From: JADHLJ01 sp038118725
GTDB lineage: Bacteria > Pseudomonadota > Alphaproteobacteria > Thalassobaculales > Thalassobaculaceae
NCBI GenBank assembly: GCA_038118725.1
Contig: JAYOIK010000001.1
Coordinates: 69,878 to 133,877, forward strand
DNA length: 64,000 nucleotides
Reading direction: 5' to 3'
The position numbers were made by a program, and so were the translations under genes. The notes under the pieces are model-generated. The model searched no databases, was not told where the DNA came from, and saw only the letters and a list, made by a program, of their open reading frames with translations. Positions 1 to 7,939 of the stretch are shown here, piece after piece; the stretch's first letter is position 1, and each line of letters starts with the position of its first letter.

Positions 1-968
1 TCGGAGCCGATCTTGGACGGCGTGTCGTCATTCGACGGCGTCATGCCGGTGATATTGATCTTACCATCGGGCTTGGGAGCCGAGGCGGGATCGCCGGCCA
101 TGGGGGCGATCGGCGCGTCTGACGGACTTCCGGAAGCGTTAACGGGTGCGGAACCGGTCGCGCCCGAAGGTGCGGCGTTATTGGGCATCGCCTTGGCGCC
201 GTTGGAAGCGGTGCCGATCTCACCCAGCATCGCGACGGCATCGGGCGATGCCGATAAATCAACCGCGGCGGTTGCCGTCGGCTCGCTTGCCGTGCCGGTC
301 GGGACCGGGGCTGCCGGAGACGTCTCGGATGCACCGACCGTTTTCGTGGAAGCGACGTTCTCGCTTGAGATCGCTGTTTCGGAGGAGGTCGTATCGGAGG
401 CGGAAGATTTCGACGCGTCGGCGCTTTCATGCTTCGACGCGGACCGCGAGGCCGCCGCCTCGGTTGACGGCGCGGGCTCGGCTCTCTCGGGGCGGGGCTC
501 GGAACGCGTCAGGTGCCTCTCATCGGCTTCACGGGGAGCGATGTTTTTGATCTCTCGATTATCAACCGCCTCGGTTGACGGCGCGGGCTCGGCTCTCTCG
601 GGGCGGGGCTCGGAACGCGTCAGGTGCCTCTCATCGGCTTCACGGGGAGCGATGTTTTTGATCTCTCGATTATCAACCGGCGCATCCTTGTGTTTTGGAT
701 CATCGGCCCGTGTGCGATCGGCACGCGCGGCGTCATCGCGCGCGCCGTGACGGTCGTCGTGGCGGATCCTGTCATCGTTGGGATTGTCGCGTCTGGCCTC
801 GAAGCGATCGTTGTTTGCCGGTTGGGCGGCGCGCGGCGCGGCAAGGTCCGAGATCCGGGCTTCGATTTGTGAAGCCAGGATCGGGGCGAAAGGCACCTTC
901 GACGGCGCCCGCGCCACGTCCTTGCGTGGTGCCGTGTTGCTCGCGAGAATGTTTTCGACTGCTGCCAT
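1..968 (-). CDS. FliK-like flagellar hook-length control protein, N-terminal part (cut by window edge)
   Basis: The frame is open on the minus strand from an ATG at 966-968 to the window edge, about 322 codons with no stop. A good ribosome site (AGGAAA) lies about 8 bases upstream of the ATG. The protein begins MAAVENILASN and is rich in Ala, Ser, Pro, Asp and Arg with low complexity, so this part is probably disordered. FliK is exported and measures the hook; its N-terminal part is typically of this kind, while the diagnostic C-terminal domain would lie outside the window. The gene diverges from the first flagellin gene, which supports a flagellar role. An exact 111-base tandem duplication lies inside it. 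It could be another secreted low-complexity flagellar protein. Confidence 0.5.
   Translation of the reverse strand, partial: MAAVENILASNTAPRKDVARAPSKVPFAPILASQIEARISDLAAPRAAQPANNDRFEARRDNPNDDRIRHDDRHGARDDAARADRTRADDPKHKDAPVDNREIKNIAPREADERHLTRSEPRPERAEPAPSTEAVDNREIKNIAPREADERHLTRSEPRPERAEPAPSTEAAASRSASKHESADASKSSASDTTSSETAISSENVASTKTVGASETSPAAPVPTGTASEPTATAAVDLSASPDAVAMLGEIGTASNGAKAMPNNAAPSGATGSAPVNASGSPSDAPIAPMAGDPASAPKPDGKINITGMTPSNDDTPSKIGS
458..679. repeat. Exact 111-base tandem duplication inside the FliK-like gene
   Basis: Bases 458-568 and 569-679 are identical. The unit is 37 codons, so the frame is kept, and it encodes a charged segment starting VDNREIKNIAPREADERHLT. No mismatch was found between the copies, so the duplication is recent or is being homogenised. 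Confidence 0.95.
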
Positions 969-1401
969 GATAACGGTTTCCTGGTTTCGGTCCGCCAGAC
1001 ACCGCGCAAATTCGATACCATTTGGAATTTCTCGTAAGTTATTGAAATGAATATAAAATAAGGTGGAGTGGGAGAGCCTTTTCGTCGGTATCCGCCGGGC
1101 TAGGCAGATATTTCCTGGGCAATTGGCAAGATTTGCCGTCCGCGCCCAACCCACGGATCGGTGGTCGATCCGCCGAGGTAATCATCATACTGGCCGGATA
1201 GTTGGGGCGCGGCGGGGTGACGGCGCCGGGCGGGAGACGAAGCGGTCCTACCTCGCGCGTATGCTATTTAAATATATATTTTGAAATGAATTTATTTAAA
1301 ATTATTGACAAATGCCATGGACTATGCGATACCACTATCAGGGATAACACCCCATCGGCTGGCAAAACGCTGGCTTCGACCTTAGAACGAGGAACAAGAC
1401 A
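969..1401. promoter_or_regulatory. Divergent intergenic region between fliK-like gene and flagellin 1
   Basis: This 433-base gap separates two divergent genes. Its right half contains a strongly AT-rich stretch (about 1262-1310) in an otherwise GC-rich region. A TTGACA box at 1305-1310 is followed 17 bases later by a weak -10 candidate GATACC (1328-1333). No good sigma-54 site was found: the best match, TTGGCAAGATTTGCC near 1123, has an 8-base spacer instead of 10. No gene is visible in the gap. Confidence 0.35.
1380..1393 (+). promoter_or_regulatory. Conserved leader element before flagellin 1 (shared with flagellin 2)
   Basis: The 14-base sequence CCTTAGAACGAGGA ends 8 bases before the flagellin 1 ATG and contains its ribosome site. 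The same 14 bases occur at 2497-2510, ending 7 bases before the flagellin 2 ATG, although neighbouring leader sequences differ. Flagellin 3 lacks it. In Caulobacter, FlbT acts on the flagellin mRNA leader, so this could be a post-transcriptional target; that is inference. Confidence 0.5.
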
Positions 1402-2226
1402 ATGGCTGTACAGAACTCAATCATCACCAACCCCGCCAGCTTTACCGCGCTGCGGACCCTGAACTCGATCAACCGGAACCTCGATACCGTACAGAATCGG
1501 GTTTCCACGGGCCTGAAAGTTACCGGTGCCCTTGATAACGCTTCCAGCTTTGCCATCGCGCAAGGCATCCGGGGCGAGCTCAAGGCGATCGACGCGGTGA
1601 CGCTAGGCCTGAACAACTCGAAAGGTATTGGCAATGTAGGCATCGCCGGCGCGACCGGCATCTCGGACCTCCTGACCGATGTTCGGGCCAAGTTGACCGA
1701 GCTTGCGAACGAGGGCATCACCTCGGCTCAGCGGAACATCCTGCTGGACGACTTCAACGCGCTCGTCTCGCAGGCCGCCAACTTCGTCGCCAACGCCACG
1801 TTCAACGGTGTCAACCTGTTGACCGGCACCACCAACGTCAACACGCTGTCCAATCTCGGTGACGGCAACCTGATCTTGTCGGTGCAGACCAACGTAGGCA
1901 TCCAGATCCGCAGCATCGCCGCGGCCACGCTCGGTACCGCGACCAACGCGCAAAGCGTTATCGCCAACGAGTTCGGCAACGTCGAGTCGGTCATCAACAC
2001 GGCGCTTGGTACATTGGGTGCCGAGGTTCGGGCGCTCAACCTGCAAACCTCGTTCCTGGAGAAGATTCGGGATTCCACCGATGAAGGTCTGGGTAACATC
2101 GTTGACGCCGATCTGGCCCGTGAATCCGCCAGGCTGACGTCGCTGCAGGTGCAGCAGCAGTTGTCCGTGCAGACCCTGTCGATCGCCAACCAGCGTCCGC
2201 AGAGCCTGTTGGGACTGTTCAGGTAA
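1402..2226 (+). CDS. Flagellin 1 (short D0-D1 type)
   Basis: The 274-residue protein polymerises into the flagellar filament after export by the flagellar type III system. The N-terminal flagellin domain covers about residues 5-140 (NRVSTGLKV, IAQGIRGELKAID) and the C-terminal domain about 190-274, ending ANQRPQSLLGLFR. The variable D2/D3 region is essentially absent, as in many alphaproteobacterial flagellins. The leader carries the shared CCTTAGAACGAGGA element including the ribosome site. It differs from flagellin 2 at about 22 of 274 residues, and residues 42-152 are identical in both. A hairpin follows the stop codon. Confidence 0.97.
   Translation: MAVQNSIITNPASFTALRTLNSINRNLDTVQNRVSTGLKVTGALDNASSFAIAQGIRGELKAIDAVTLGLNNSKGIGNVGIAGATGISDLLTDVRAKLTELANEGITSAQRNILLDDFNALVSQAANFVANATFNGVNLLTGTTNVNTLSNLGDGNLILSVQTNVGIQIRSIAAATLGTATNAQSVIANEFGNVESVINTALGTLGAEVRALNLQTSFLEKIRDSTDEGLGNIVDADLARESARLTSLQVQQQLSVQTLSIANQRPQSLLGLFR
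1525..1858 (+). repeat. Homogenised tract in flagellin 1 (copy A)
   Basis: These 334 bases match 2641-2974 in flagellin 2 with one mismatch (1819 T against 2935 C). The coding bases before and after the tract differ at many third positions and at many codons. The sharp edges point to gene conversion rather than recent whole-gene duplication. Confidence 0.95.
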
Positions 2227-2253
2227 GATCAAGGGCTCAACGCCGCGACTATA

Positions 2254-2279
2254 GGGAGGGGGGAGCGATCCCTCCTCCC
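2254..2279 (+). terminator. Hairpin after flagellin 1
   Basis: The left arm GGGAGGGGGG and right arm CCCTCCTCCC form a 10-pair stem with one G-T pair and a 6-base loop (AGCGAT), 27 bases after the stop codon. There is no T-run afterwards, so it may terminate weakly or protect the abundant flagellin mRNA 3' end. Confidence 0.55.
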
Positions 2280-2415
2280 AAGTTCGCGAACTCAATAAAC
2301 GTAACTAAGGAAAACACCGTATAGCGTTCTGAATTTCGCTCGTTACTTCAAATACATAACCCCATAACGCCCGTGACCCCGAATAGGGCTTGTCGCGGCG
2401 TTCGTCATTTTTGGC

Positions 2416-2444
2416 TTGACAGGTTTCTAAGATCGACATACGTT
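2416..2444 (+). promoter_or_regulatory. Candidate housekeeping-type promoter of flagellin 2
   Basis: TTGACA at 2416-2421 and TACGTT at 2439-2444 are 17 bases apart, about 75 bases upstream of the ATG. The -10 match is poor. Flagellin 1 has TTGACA at a very similar distance from its start, which is the main support. No sigma-54 match was found in this 291-base gap. Confidence 0.3.
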
Positions 2445-2496
2445 TGTGGTGCTCTGGGGGGCTTTCCCCTTTCGCATCGAGCAAAATGCTCGTGAT

Positions 2497-2510
2497 CCTT
2501 AGAACGAGGA
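2497..2510 (+). promoter_or_regulatory. Conserved leader element before flagellin 2
   Basis: This is the second copy of CCTTAGAACGAGGA, identical to 1380-1393. The GAGGA end is extended to GAGGAGG and serves as the ribosome site. Preservation of the bases upstream of the ribosome site suggests an RNA-level function. Confidence 0.5.
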
Positions 2511-2517
2511 GGCTGAA

Positions 2518-3342
2518 ATGGCTGTTCAAAATTCATTACTCACCAATCCCGGCGCTTTTACCGCGCTTCGTGCCCTAACCTCCATCAACCGTACTCTCGA
2601 CACCGTTCAGAACCGGGTTTCCACCGGCCTAAAGGTGTCTGGTGCCCTTGATAACGCTTCCAGCTTTGCCATCGCGCAAGGCATCCGGGGCGAGCTCAAG
2701 GCGATCGACGCGGTGACGCTAGGCCTGAACAACTCGAAAGGTATTGGCAATGTAGGCATCGCCGGCGCGACCGGCATCTCGGACCTCCTGACCGATGTTC
2801 GGGCCAAGTTGACCGAGCTTGCGAACGAGGGCATCACCTCGGCTCAGCGGAACATCCTGCTGGACGACTTCAACGCGCTCGTCTCGCAGGCCGCCAACTT
2901 CGTCGCCAACGCCACGTTCAACGGTGTCAACCTGCTGACCGGCACCACCAACGTCAACACGCTGTCCAATCTCGCGGGCGGTAACTTGTCGTTGACGGCG
3001 CAGACCAACGTCGGTGATCAGGTTCGCAGCATCGCGGCGGCCACACTCGGCACGGCGACCAACGCCCAGAGCGTCATCGCCAACGAGTTCGGCAACCTCG
3101 AGTCGGTTGTGAACACGGCGCTCGGTACCCTCGGTGCCGAGGTTCGGGCCTTGGATCTTCAAACCCAGTTCCTGGAGAAGATTCGAGACGCGACGGACGA
3201 AGGCTTGGGCAACATCGTGGATGCGGACCTGGCTCGCGAGTCGGCGCGACTGACGTCCCTGCAGGTGCAGCAGCAGCTGTCCGTGCAGACGCTCGGTATC
3301 GCCAACCAGCGGCCTCAGTCCCTGCTTGCTTTGTTCAGGTAA
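2518..3342 (+). CDS. Flagellin 2 (short D0-D1 type)
   Basis: This 274-residue flagellin has the same architecture as flagellin 1: conserved N-terminal domain, very short centre, and a conserved C-terminal helix ending ANQRPQSLLALFR. It is about 92 percent identical to flagellin 1. Differences cluster in residues 7-41 and 153-274, with an identical block between. A strong terminator hairpin follows, then flbT and flaF. Two closely related flagellins usually assemble into one filament with positional differences; whether that happens here cannot be told from sequence. Confidence 0.97.
   Translation: MAVQNSLLTNPGAFTALRALTSINRTLDTVQNRVSTGLKVSGALDNASSFAIAQGIRGELKAIDAVTLGLNNSKGIGNVGIAGATGISDLLTDVRAKLTELANEGITSAQRNILLDDFNALVSQAANFVANATFNGVNLLTGTTNVNTLSNLAGGNLSLTAQTNVGDQVRSIAAATLGTATNAQSVIANEFGNLESVVNTALGTLGAEVRALDLQTQFLEKIRDATDEGLGNIVDADLARESARLTSLQVQQQLSVQTLGIANQRPQSLLALFR
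2641..2974 (+). repeat. Homogenised tract in flagellin 2 (copy B)
   Basis: This is the partner of 1525-1858 at an offset of exactly 1116 bases, with one mismatch in 334. See copy A. Confidence 0.95.
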
Positions 3343-3386
3343 GGTGCTTGAAAACGACGGCGTGGCTGGCGCCATGTCGACGGGGG

Positions 3387-3417
3387 AACGGCGCGCCAAG
3401 AAGGCGCGCCGTTTTCG
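3387..3417 (+). terminator. Rho-independent terminator after flagellin 2
   Basis: Arms AACGGCGCGCC (3387-3397) and GGCGCGCCGTT (3403-3413) pair perfectly over 11 bases around the loop AAGAA and run into TTTTCGCTT. It lies 45 bases after the flagellin stop, so flbT probably has its own promoter or is reached by read-through. Confidence 0.8.
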
Positions 3418-3501
3418 CTTGTCGGCGATCAAGGAGGCGTTCCTTGACAGGGATTCCAAACATGCGAGACAATGTAGCTAGGCAATAAGGTATTAGAATC
3501 A

Positions 3502-3951
3502 ATGCCCCTCAAACTGAACGTCAAGCCGGGTGAGAAGTTTATCGTGAACGGTGCCGTGATGGTGGCCGGCAAGAAAGGCGCGTCGCTGGTCCTTCAGAAT
3601 GAGGCGACGATCCTGCTCGGCAAGGACATCATTCAGGAAGAAGAGGCCACGACGCCGGCCCGGCGGATATATTTTTCCATTTTGGTAATGTATTTGGATC
3701 AGGATAACGCCGCGAAGTACCAAGAAACCTTCATGGGCTATATTGAGGATTTTCTCGAGGCAACGACATTCAACGAGGTTCGCCGAACCTTGCTCAACAT
3801 TCTGCAGGACGTGAACAGCAGGATGTACTATAGAGCCTTGAAAACCTGTAAAGCCCTCATGAAGTATGAGGAAGAAGTGCTGAAGATTGGGCCAATGAGC
3901 CTGGAGGACGATCAGGCATGTCAGGAGTCGACGCCTATCAACGCACCCTGA
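3502..3951 (+). CDS. flbT: FlbT, flagellin synthesis regulator
   Basis: FlbT is a small cytoplasmic regulator found with flagellins in Alphaproteobacteria. In Caulobacter it binds the flagellin mRNA leader and promotes its decay until the hook is complete. The 149-residue protein begins MPLKLNVKPGEKFIVNGAVM and carries the typical blocks LGKDIIQEEEATTPARRIYF and FNEVRRTLLNIL. The C-terminal 34 bases overlap the start of flaF, so the two are translated together. The shared leader element of flagellins 1 and 2 is a candidate target. Confidence 0.93.
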   Translation: MPLKLNVKPGEKFIVNGAVMVAGKKGASLVLQNEATILLGKDIIQEEEATTPARRIYFSILVMYLDQDNAAKYQETFMGYIEDFLEATTFNEVRRTLLNILQDVNSRMYYRALKTCKALMKYEEEVLKIGPMSLEDDQACQESTPINAP

Positions 3952-4370
3952 ACCAGACAGGGGCGACGCGTGACACGGAGTTTCGTCTCCTTGGACAGGT
4001 CACGACGGCGTTGATCAATGCGCAGAAGATCGAGAACGAAGTAAAATCCGATCCCACCAAAATGGCGCAGTTCGCCGACGCGCTGAACTGGAATAATCAG
4101 GTCTGGGACCTGTTCGCCGATGATTGCGGGACAGCGGGCAATCAGTTGCCCAGGGAATTGCGTGGCGCGATCGTCAGTCTCGGCATTTGGGTCAAGAAAG
4201 AGACCCAGGCGGCGTTGAACGGAGACGGCGACTTGGCGTCCCTTATCGCGGTGAACCGCGATATCATGAAGGGACTGCGTAATTCCGCGGCGAATCAGCA
4301 GGCTCAAGAGCAGGCCTCGACACCGCCGCCAGGGACACCGTCGGGTGGGTTGGTGATCGATTCGGCGTAG
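3918..4370 (+). CDS. flaF: FlaF 1, flagellin-specific secretion or assembly factor
   Basis: FlaF acts opposite to FlbT in alphaproteobacterial flagellin production and is needed for flagellin accumulation and secretion. The 150-residue protein begins MSGVDAYQRTLNQTGATRDT and has the conserved core WNNQVWDLFADDC, GAIVSLGIWVKKET and LIAVNRDIMKGLR. The last 25 residues are a Gln/Pro/Gly-rich extension absent from the second FlaF at 7556. Its first 34 bases overlap flbT. Confidence 0.92.
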   Translation: MSGVDAYQRTLNQTGATRDTEFRLLGQVTTALINAQKIENEVKSDPTKMAQFADALNWNNQVWDLFADDCGTAGNQLPRELRGAIVSLGIWVKKETQAALNGDGDLASLIAVNRDIMKGLRNSAANQQAQEQASTPPPGTPSGGLVIDSA

Positions 4371-4415
4371 TAAGGCGCGCGACCCGGGGTCGGCGAGGAT
4401 CGAGCCGGAAACGTG

Positions 4416-6380
4416 ATGAGTGACCTCACCCCCGAGCGAAGAGCCCAACTCCAAGAACTGAAAAATACCTTCAAACGCGCGCTCATGTTGCATGGAGCCG
4501 GGCAACTGGTCGAGGCGGGGGCGCTATATGAGAAGATTCTAGAGGTAGTGCCTCGGCACGCCGATACGTTGGATCTTCTGGGGCGCTGTCTGTTTGAGAG
4601 GGGCGAGCACGCAAGCGCGATCGCGGTTCTCACGCGCGCGGTCGCCGAGAATCCCGGCTCACCGTCGCCTTGGAATCATCTTGGGGTCGCCGCGCGGGCG
4701 GTTGGTGACCTCGAAACGGCGATCAATGCATTCGAGCAGACCGTGGCGCTGCGCCCCGACCATGGTGATGGACATCTCAATCTGGCGGTCACGCTTTGCG
4801 ATGACGGACGCTTCGAGGAGGCCTTGCGGCCCGCCGGCCAAGCCGTGCAATTGGCGCCCGACGCCTTCGCGAGCAGATTGCGTCTTGGGGTTGTCCTGCG
4901 TCACCTGGAAGAGCACGCCGCCGCGCTTGAACATCTTGAATGCGCGGCGCGGCTCAATCCGCTTCTTACCGAAGCCTATCTGAATATCTCCGCTTGTCAT
5001 GGTGCTCTCGCGAATGCACGAGCACGCGGCCGCGCGGTTCGTCGGGGTATTCTCGCCACGCCGGGAAGTCCGGAGATCTACACCCATCTCGGAAAATCCG
5101 CGCAACCGGGGGAAGGCGATGATGTCTTGGAATGGGCCCGCCGGGCGGTTTTTCTGAGGCCAAGTGAGCCTCGAATGTGGGACCATCTCACTGCTTGCCG
5201 TCACGCCTTGAATCACTTCGAGGGGGTGGTTTCCAGCGCGCGTCGATCGATGATCTTGGCCCCCGACTCGGTGGTCCCCTACAACAACATGGCGACCGGT
5301 CTGTTTAACACCGGCGCTTATCGAGAATCGATTTGGGCGGCACGGGCTGGGCTTGCCATCGTGCCGGGGTTTCCGGAAATCGCGTTCATCCTCTGTCAGT
5401 CGGCTTTTTGCAATGGCCAACCCGAACTGGGATGGCGGCACTGGTCTTCGAGATATCGCCTGGATGAGGCGCCCGGGCGCATTGGTCTTCCAGCGCTTGA
5501 GTGGCGGCCCGGCGCGGCGAGCGCCGGACCGGTCTTGGTTTGCGCCGAACAGGGTGTCGGCGATGAGATCCTATATTTCAGTTGCCTTCCCGACCTTTTG
5601 AATGAGGTTGGCGACTTGGTCGTTGAATGCGAACCACGTTGGCGCGCGATTCTCGAAAGAAGCTTTCCAAGCCTCGTCGTTGTCGAAAGATCGATGCGGG
5701 ACGACGCCGAACATGGATTGAGCCACGACTATACCGATATCGTGGCCCGGCATGGAATTCAGTCCTATGTACTGTGCGGAACCCTGTCCGAGTTTTTCCG
5801 ATATGACATCGCGAGGGAACCACCCGGCGGCTATCTTCGCGTCGATTCAAATGAGGCCGAGAATTGGAAGCGGCGTCTCAAGACCATCGGGCCGCCACCT
5901 TATATAGGAGTCTGTTGGCGCAGCGGTCTGATGCTGACCGCCCAGCGAACGATGTTTTATCCGGACGCGGTGGACCTTTTTCGTCAAATGCCGGACGGGG
6001 ATCACACGTTTATCAGCTTGCAATATGGCGAGCGCGGCGACGACCTGGATCGGGTTCGCGATGAATTGGGACGCATGGTCCACGAATTTCATGACCTCGA
6101 TCAGACCCGGGAGTTGGACAGGGTGGCGGCATTGATGAGCTGTTTGGATCTCGTGGTCGCGCCAAGCAGCACGGTTTGTCATCTCGCGTGTTCGGTCGGG
6201 ATATCAACCATCGCCATGGATAAGTCGAACTTCATGTGCGCCGACGGGCGCGACCCGTTGTTTCGAAATCTCTATCCCGTCATGCGCCGCGACGACGTCG
6301 CCAACCCGCGCCTGGCCGCGAAGCGGACCGGCGAGGCCGTGGAATTCTTCTTGAAGAACGGTCGTCTGCCTCGGAAGTAA
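4416..6380 (+). CDS. TPR-glycosyltransferase fusion, FlmG-like candidate flagellin glycosyltransferase
   Basis: The 654-residue protein has tetratricopeptide repeats over about residues 15-330 and a C-terminal GT-B-like domain over about 340-640. The latter has CAEQGVGDEILYFSCLPDL, YIGVCWRSG and LDLVVAPSSTVCHLA, resembling family 9-like enzymes. In Caulobacter FlmG, a TPR domain binds flagellin and the linked glycosyltransferase modifies it. The location between two flagellin loci suggests the same job here. A GTG at 4413 precedes the ATG at 4416; the ATG is preferred. No nucleotide-sugar synthesis genes are in the window, so the donor sugar is unknown. Confidence 0.75.
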   Translation: MSDLTPERRAQLQELKNTFKRALMLHGAGQLVEAGALYEKILEVVPRHADTLDLLGRCLFERGEHASAIAVLTRAVAENPGSPSPWNHLGVAARAVGDLETAINAFEQTVALRPDHGDGHLNLAVTLCDDGRFEEALRPAGQAVQLAPDAFASRLRLGVVLRHLEEHAAALEHLECAARLNPLLTEAYLNISACHGALANARARGRAVRRGILATPGSPEIYTHLGKSAQPGEGDDVLEWARRAVFLRPSEPRMWDHLTACRHALNHFEGVVSSARRSMILAPDSVVPYNNMATGLFNTGAYRESIWAARAGLAIVPGFPEIAFILCQSAFCNGQPELGWRHWSSRYRLDEAPGRIGLPALEWRPGAASAGPVLVCAEQGVGDEILYFSCLPDLLNEVGDLVVECEPRWRAILERSFPSLVVVERSMRDDAEHGLSHDYTDIVARHGIQSYVLCGTLSEFFRYDIAREPPGGYLRVDSNEAENWKRRLKTIGPPPYIGVCWRSGLMLTAQRTMFYPDAVDLFRQMPDGDHTFISLQYGERGDDLDRVRDELGRMVHEFHDLDQTRELDRVAALMSCLDLVVAPSSTVCHLACSVGISTIAMDKSNFMCADGRDPLFRNLYPVMRRDDVANPRLAAKRTGEAVEFFLKNGRLPRK

Positions 6381-6682
6381 CCCGGCAATTCTTAGCCGGT
6401 TCACGCGGTAATTCCTTCCTTTTCGCCGACCCGGAAATTTTTTCGACCCGGCTCCCGTCCTGAGGGGAGGGTGAATTATTCAATAAAAACAATACATTAT
6501 AATTTCGTGCCAAGTTGGCCTCTTCCTTGCTCCTAACCCGGCAGGATCGGTTGATCCAAAAAATCATAAGGGGTCGTCGGGGATCCGAGTACGCAAGCCC
6601 GATGACACCAACGCCGCTCCGGGGAGCTTTGCCGAGCGGGCCACGTTGGACCCTCAACAGAATGTGAGAAGGAACTGGTACG
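6381..6682 (+). promoter_or_regulatory. Intergenic region with flagellin 3 promoter
   Basis: This 302-base gap follows the glycosyltransferase gene and holds no gene. It contains an AT-rich stretch (6474-6508) directly upstream of the sigma-54 site at 6514-6531. Such stretches often help bend DNA between activator and promoter. Only a weak stem (CCGGC...GCCGG, 6381-6399) lies after the upstream stop codon. Confidence 0.5.
6514..6531 (+). promoter_or_regulatory. Sigma-54 promoter of flagellin 3
   Basis: TTGGCCTCTTCCTTGCT has GG (6517-6518) and GC (6529-6530) separated by exactly 10 bases, with TGGC and TTGCT both matching the -24/-12 consensus. It lies about 150 bases before the flagellin 3 ATG. 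An FlbD-type activator is presumed but not encoded in the window. Confidence 0.75.
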
Positions 6683-7510
6683 ATGGTTAACAACAGCATC
6701 CTGACGAACCCCAAGGCGTTTGTCGCTCTGCGTAACCTGGAGCAAACCAACCAACGGTTGGCGACTACCCAGAACCGGTTATCCACCGGTCTTAAAGTGA
6801 CCGGCGCGGTCGATGACGCATCGAACTTCGCGATTGCCCAGGGCATCCGGGGTGATATCCAGGCGCTTGGTGCCGTCACCCAGGGCCTTAACAACTCCAA
6901 GGGTATCGGCAATGTCGCGCTGGCCGGCGCCACGGCGATCTCGGACCTGTTGCAGGACATTCGCCAGAAGCTGACGGAGCTGTCGAACCAGGGCATCACG
7001 TCCCAGCAACGCGAGATCCTGACGAACGACTTGAACCAACTGATGTCGCAGGCATCCAACTTTGTCGCGAACGCGGTGTTCAATGACGTCAATCTGCTGA
7101 CGGGAACCACCAACATCGACACTTTGTCGAACCTCAACGGTGGTACTCTGCGCCTGACGGCCCAGACCAACGTCGGCGAGCAAATTCGAAGTGTCGCGTC
7201 GGTTGTCGCGACCGCGACGACCGCCACGAACGCGCAGAGTATCCTGGCGCTGGAATACTCCAACCTTGAATCAACCATGAACCTTGCTCTTGGCGCGCTT
7301 GGCGCGGAGGTTCGGGCGTTGAACTTCCAGACGGATTTTCTCGCGGCCGTAACCGACGCGACCGAGGAAGGCTTGGGTAACATCGTCGATGCCGACATGG
7401 CCCGGGAATCGGCGCAGCTCACCGCCTTGCAGGTGCGTCAGCAGCTTGGCGTGCAGGTCCTCAATATCGCCAACCAGGCGCCGCAGATTCTGCTCGGCCT
7501 GTTCCGGTAA
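6683..7510 (+). CDS. Flagellin 3 (divergent paralogue)
   Basis: This 275-residue D0-D1 flagellin begins MVNNSILTNPKAFVALRNLE and ends IANQAPQILLGLFR. It keeps all the family blocks (LSTGLKVTGAVDD, IAQGIRGDIQALG, NIVDADMARESAQL) but is clearly more distant from flagellins 1 and 2 than those are from each other, and it does not share their homogenised tract. Its control also differs: it has a sigma-54 promoter and lacks the CCTTAGAACGAGGA leader. A FlaF paralogue follows 45 bases downstream, so this is a self-contained flagellin-FlaF module. Confidence 0.97.
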   Translation: MVNNSILTNPKAFVALRNLEQTNQRLATTQNRLSTGLKVTGAVDDASNFAIAQGIRGDIQALGAVTQGLNNSKGIGNVALAGATAISDLLQDIRQKLTELSNQGITSQQREILTNDLNQLMSQASNFVANAVFNDVNLLTGTTNIDTLSNLNGGTLRLTAQTNVGEQIRSVASVVATATTATNAQSILALEYSNLESTMNLALGALGAEVRALNFQTDFLAAVTDATEEGLGNIVDADMARESAQLTALQVRQQLGVQVLNIANQAPQILLGLFR

Positions 7511-7519
7511 ATCCAGAAC

Positions 7520-7540
7520 GCCGGGCTTAGTCCCGGCTTT
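7520..7540 (+). terminator. Hairpin between flagellin 3 and flaF 2
   Basis: GCCGGG (7520-7525) and CCCGGC (7532-7537) pair around CTTAGT and are followed by TTT. It could attenuate transcription, giving much flagellin and little FlaF from one promoter. Confidence 0.5.
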
Positions 7541-7555
7541 CCGTAGACATGGGAT

Positions 7556-7939
7556 ATGGAAGCGATGCAAGGTTACGCCGCATATACCAAGACCCAAGCC
7601 ACGACCGGGTCGCACCGGGACACCGAGTACAGATTGCTCGGCGCCGTTACCGGGGCCCTGGTTCGGGCGAAGGACGAGAACATCACGCTTCAAGAGAAGA
7701 TCAAGGCGGTTCTTTGGAACGACAAGGTATGGAACGCGTTCATGTGCGATCTCGGATCCGCCGAGAATAGCCTGCCAAAGCCGCTCAAGGGCGCGTTGAT
7801 GAGCCTGGCGATCTGGGTGACCAAGGAAACCCAGCGAATTCTCGATAACGAAGCCGATCTGGACGCGTTGATCAACGTGAACCGCCAGATCATGGAAGGC
7901 TTGAGACCCAAGCACGAGCCGGCGATGGCGGCCAGTTAG
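7556..7939 (+). CDS. flaF: FlaF 2, paired with flagellin 3
   Basis: The 127-residue protein carries the FlaF pattern: YAAYTKTQATTGSHRDTEYR near the start, LWNDKVWNAFMCDLG in the middle, ALMSLAIWVTKET and LINVNRQIMEGLR near the end. It is shorter than FlaF 1 because it lacks the Gln/Pro tail. Two starts are possible, ATG 7556 and ATG 7565, and neither has a strong ribosome site. Its stop codon lies in the left arm of a hairpin shared with the convergent downstream gene. Confidence 0.88.
   Translation: MEAMQGYAAYTKTQATTGSHRDTEYRLLGAVTGALVRAKDENITLQEKIKAVLWNDKVWNAFMCDLGSAENSLPKPLKGALMSLAIWVTKETQRILDNEADLDALINVNRQIMEGLRPKHEPAMAAS

Noticed and set aside
13..750. Plus-strand open frame of 245 codons opposite the FliK-like gene
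   Set aside because: It has no ribosome site and no recognisable domain. The minus frame has a good start, a ribosome site and runs on past the edge.
1120..1135. Sigma-54-like TTGGCAAGATTTGCC before flagellin 1
   Set aside because: The GG to GC spacing is 8, not 10, and the sequence is a palindrome, so it was not called a promoter.
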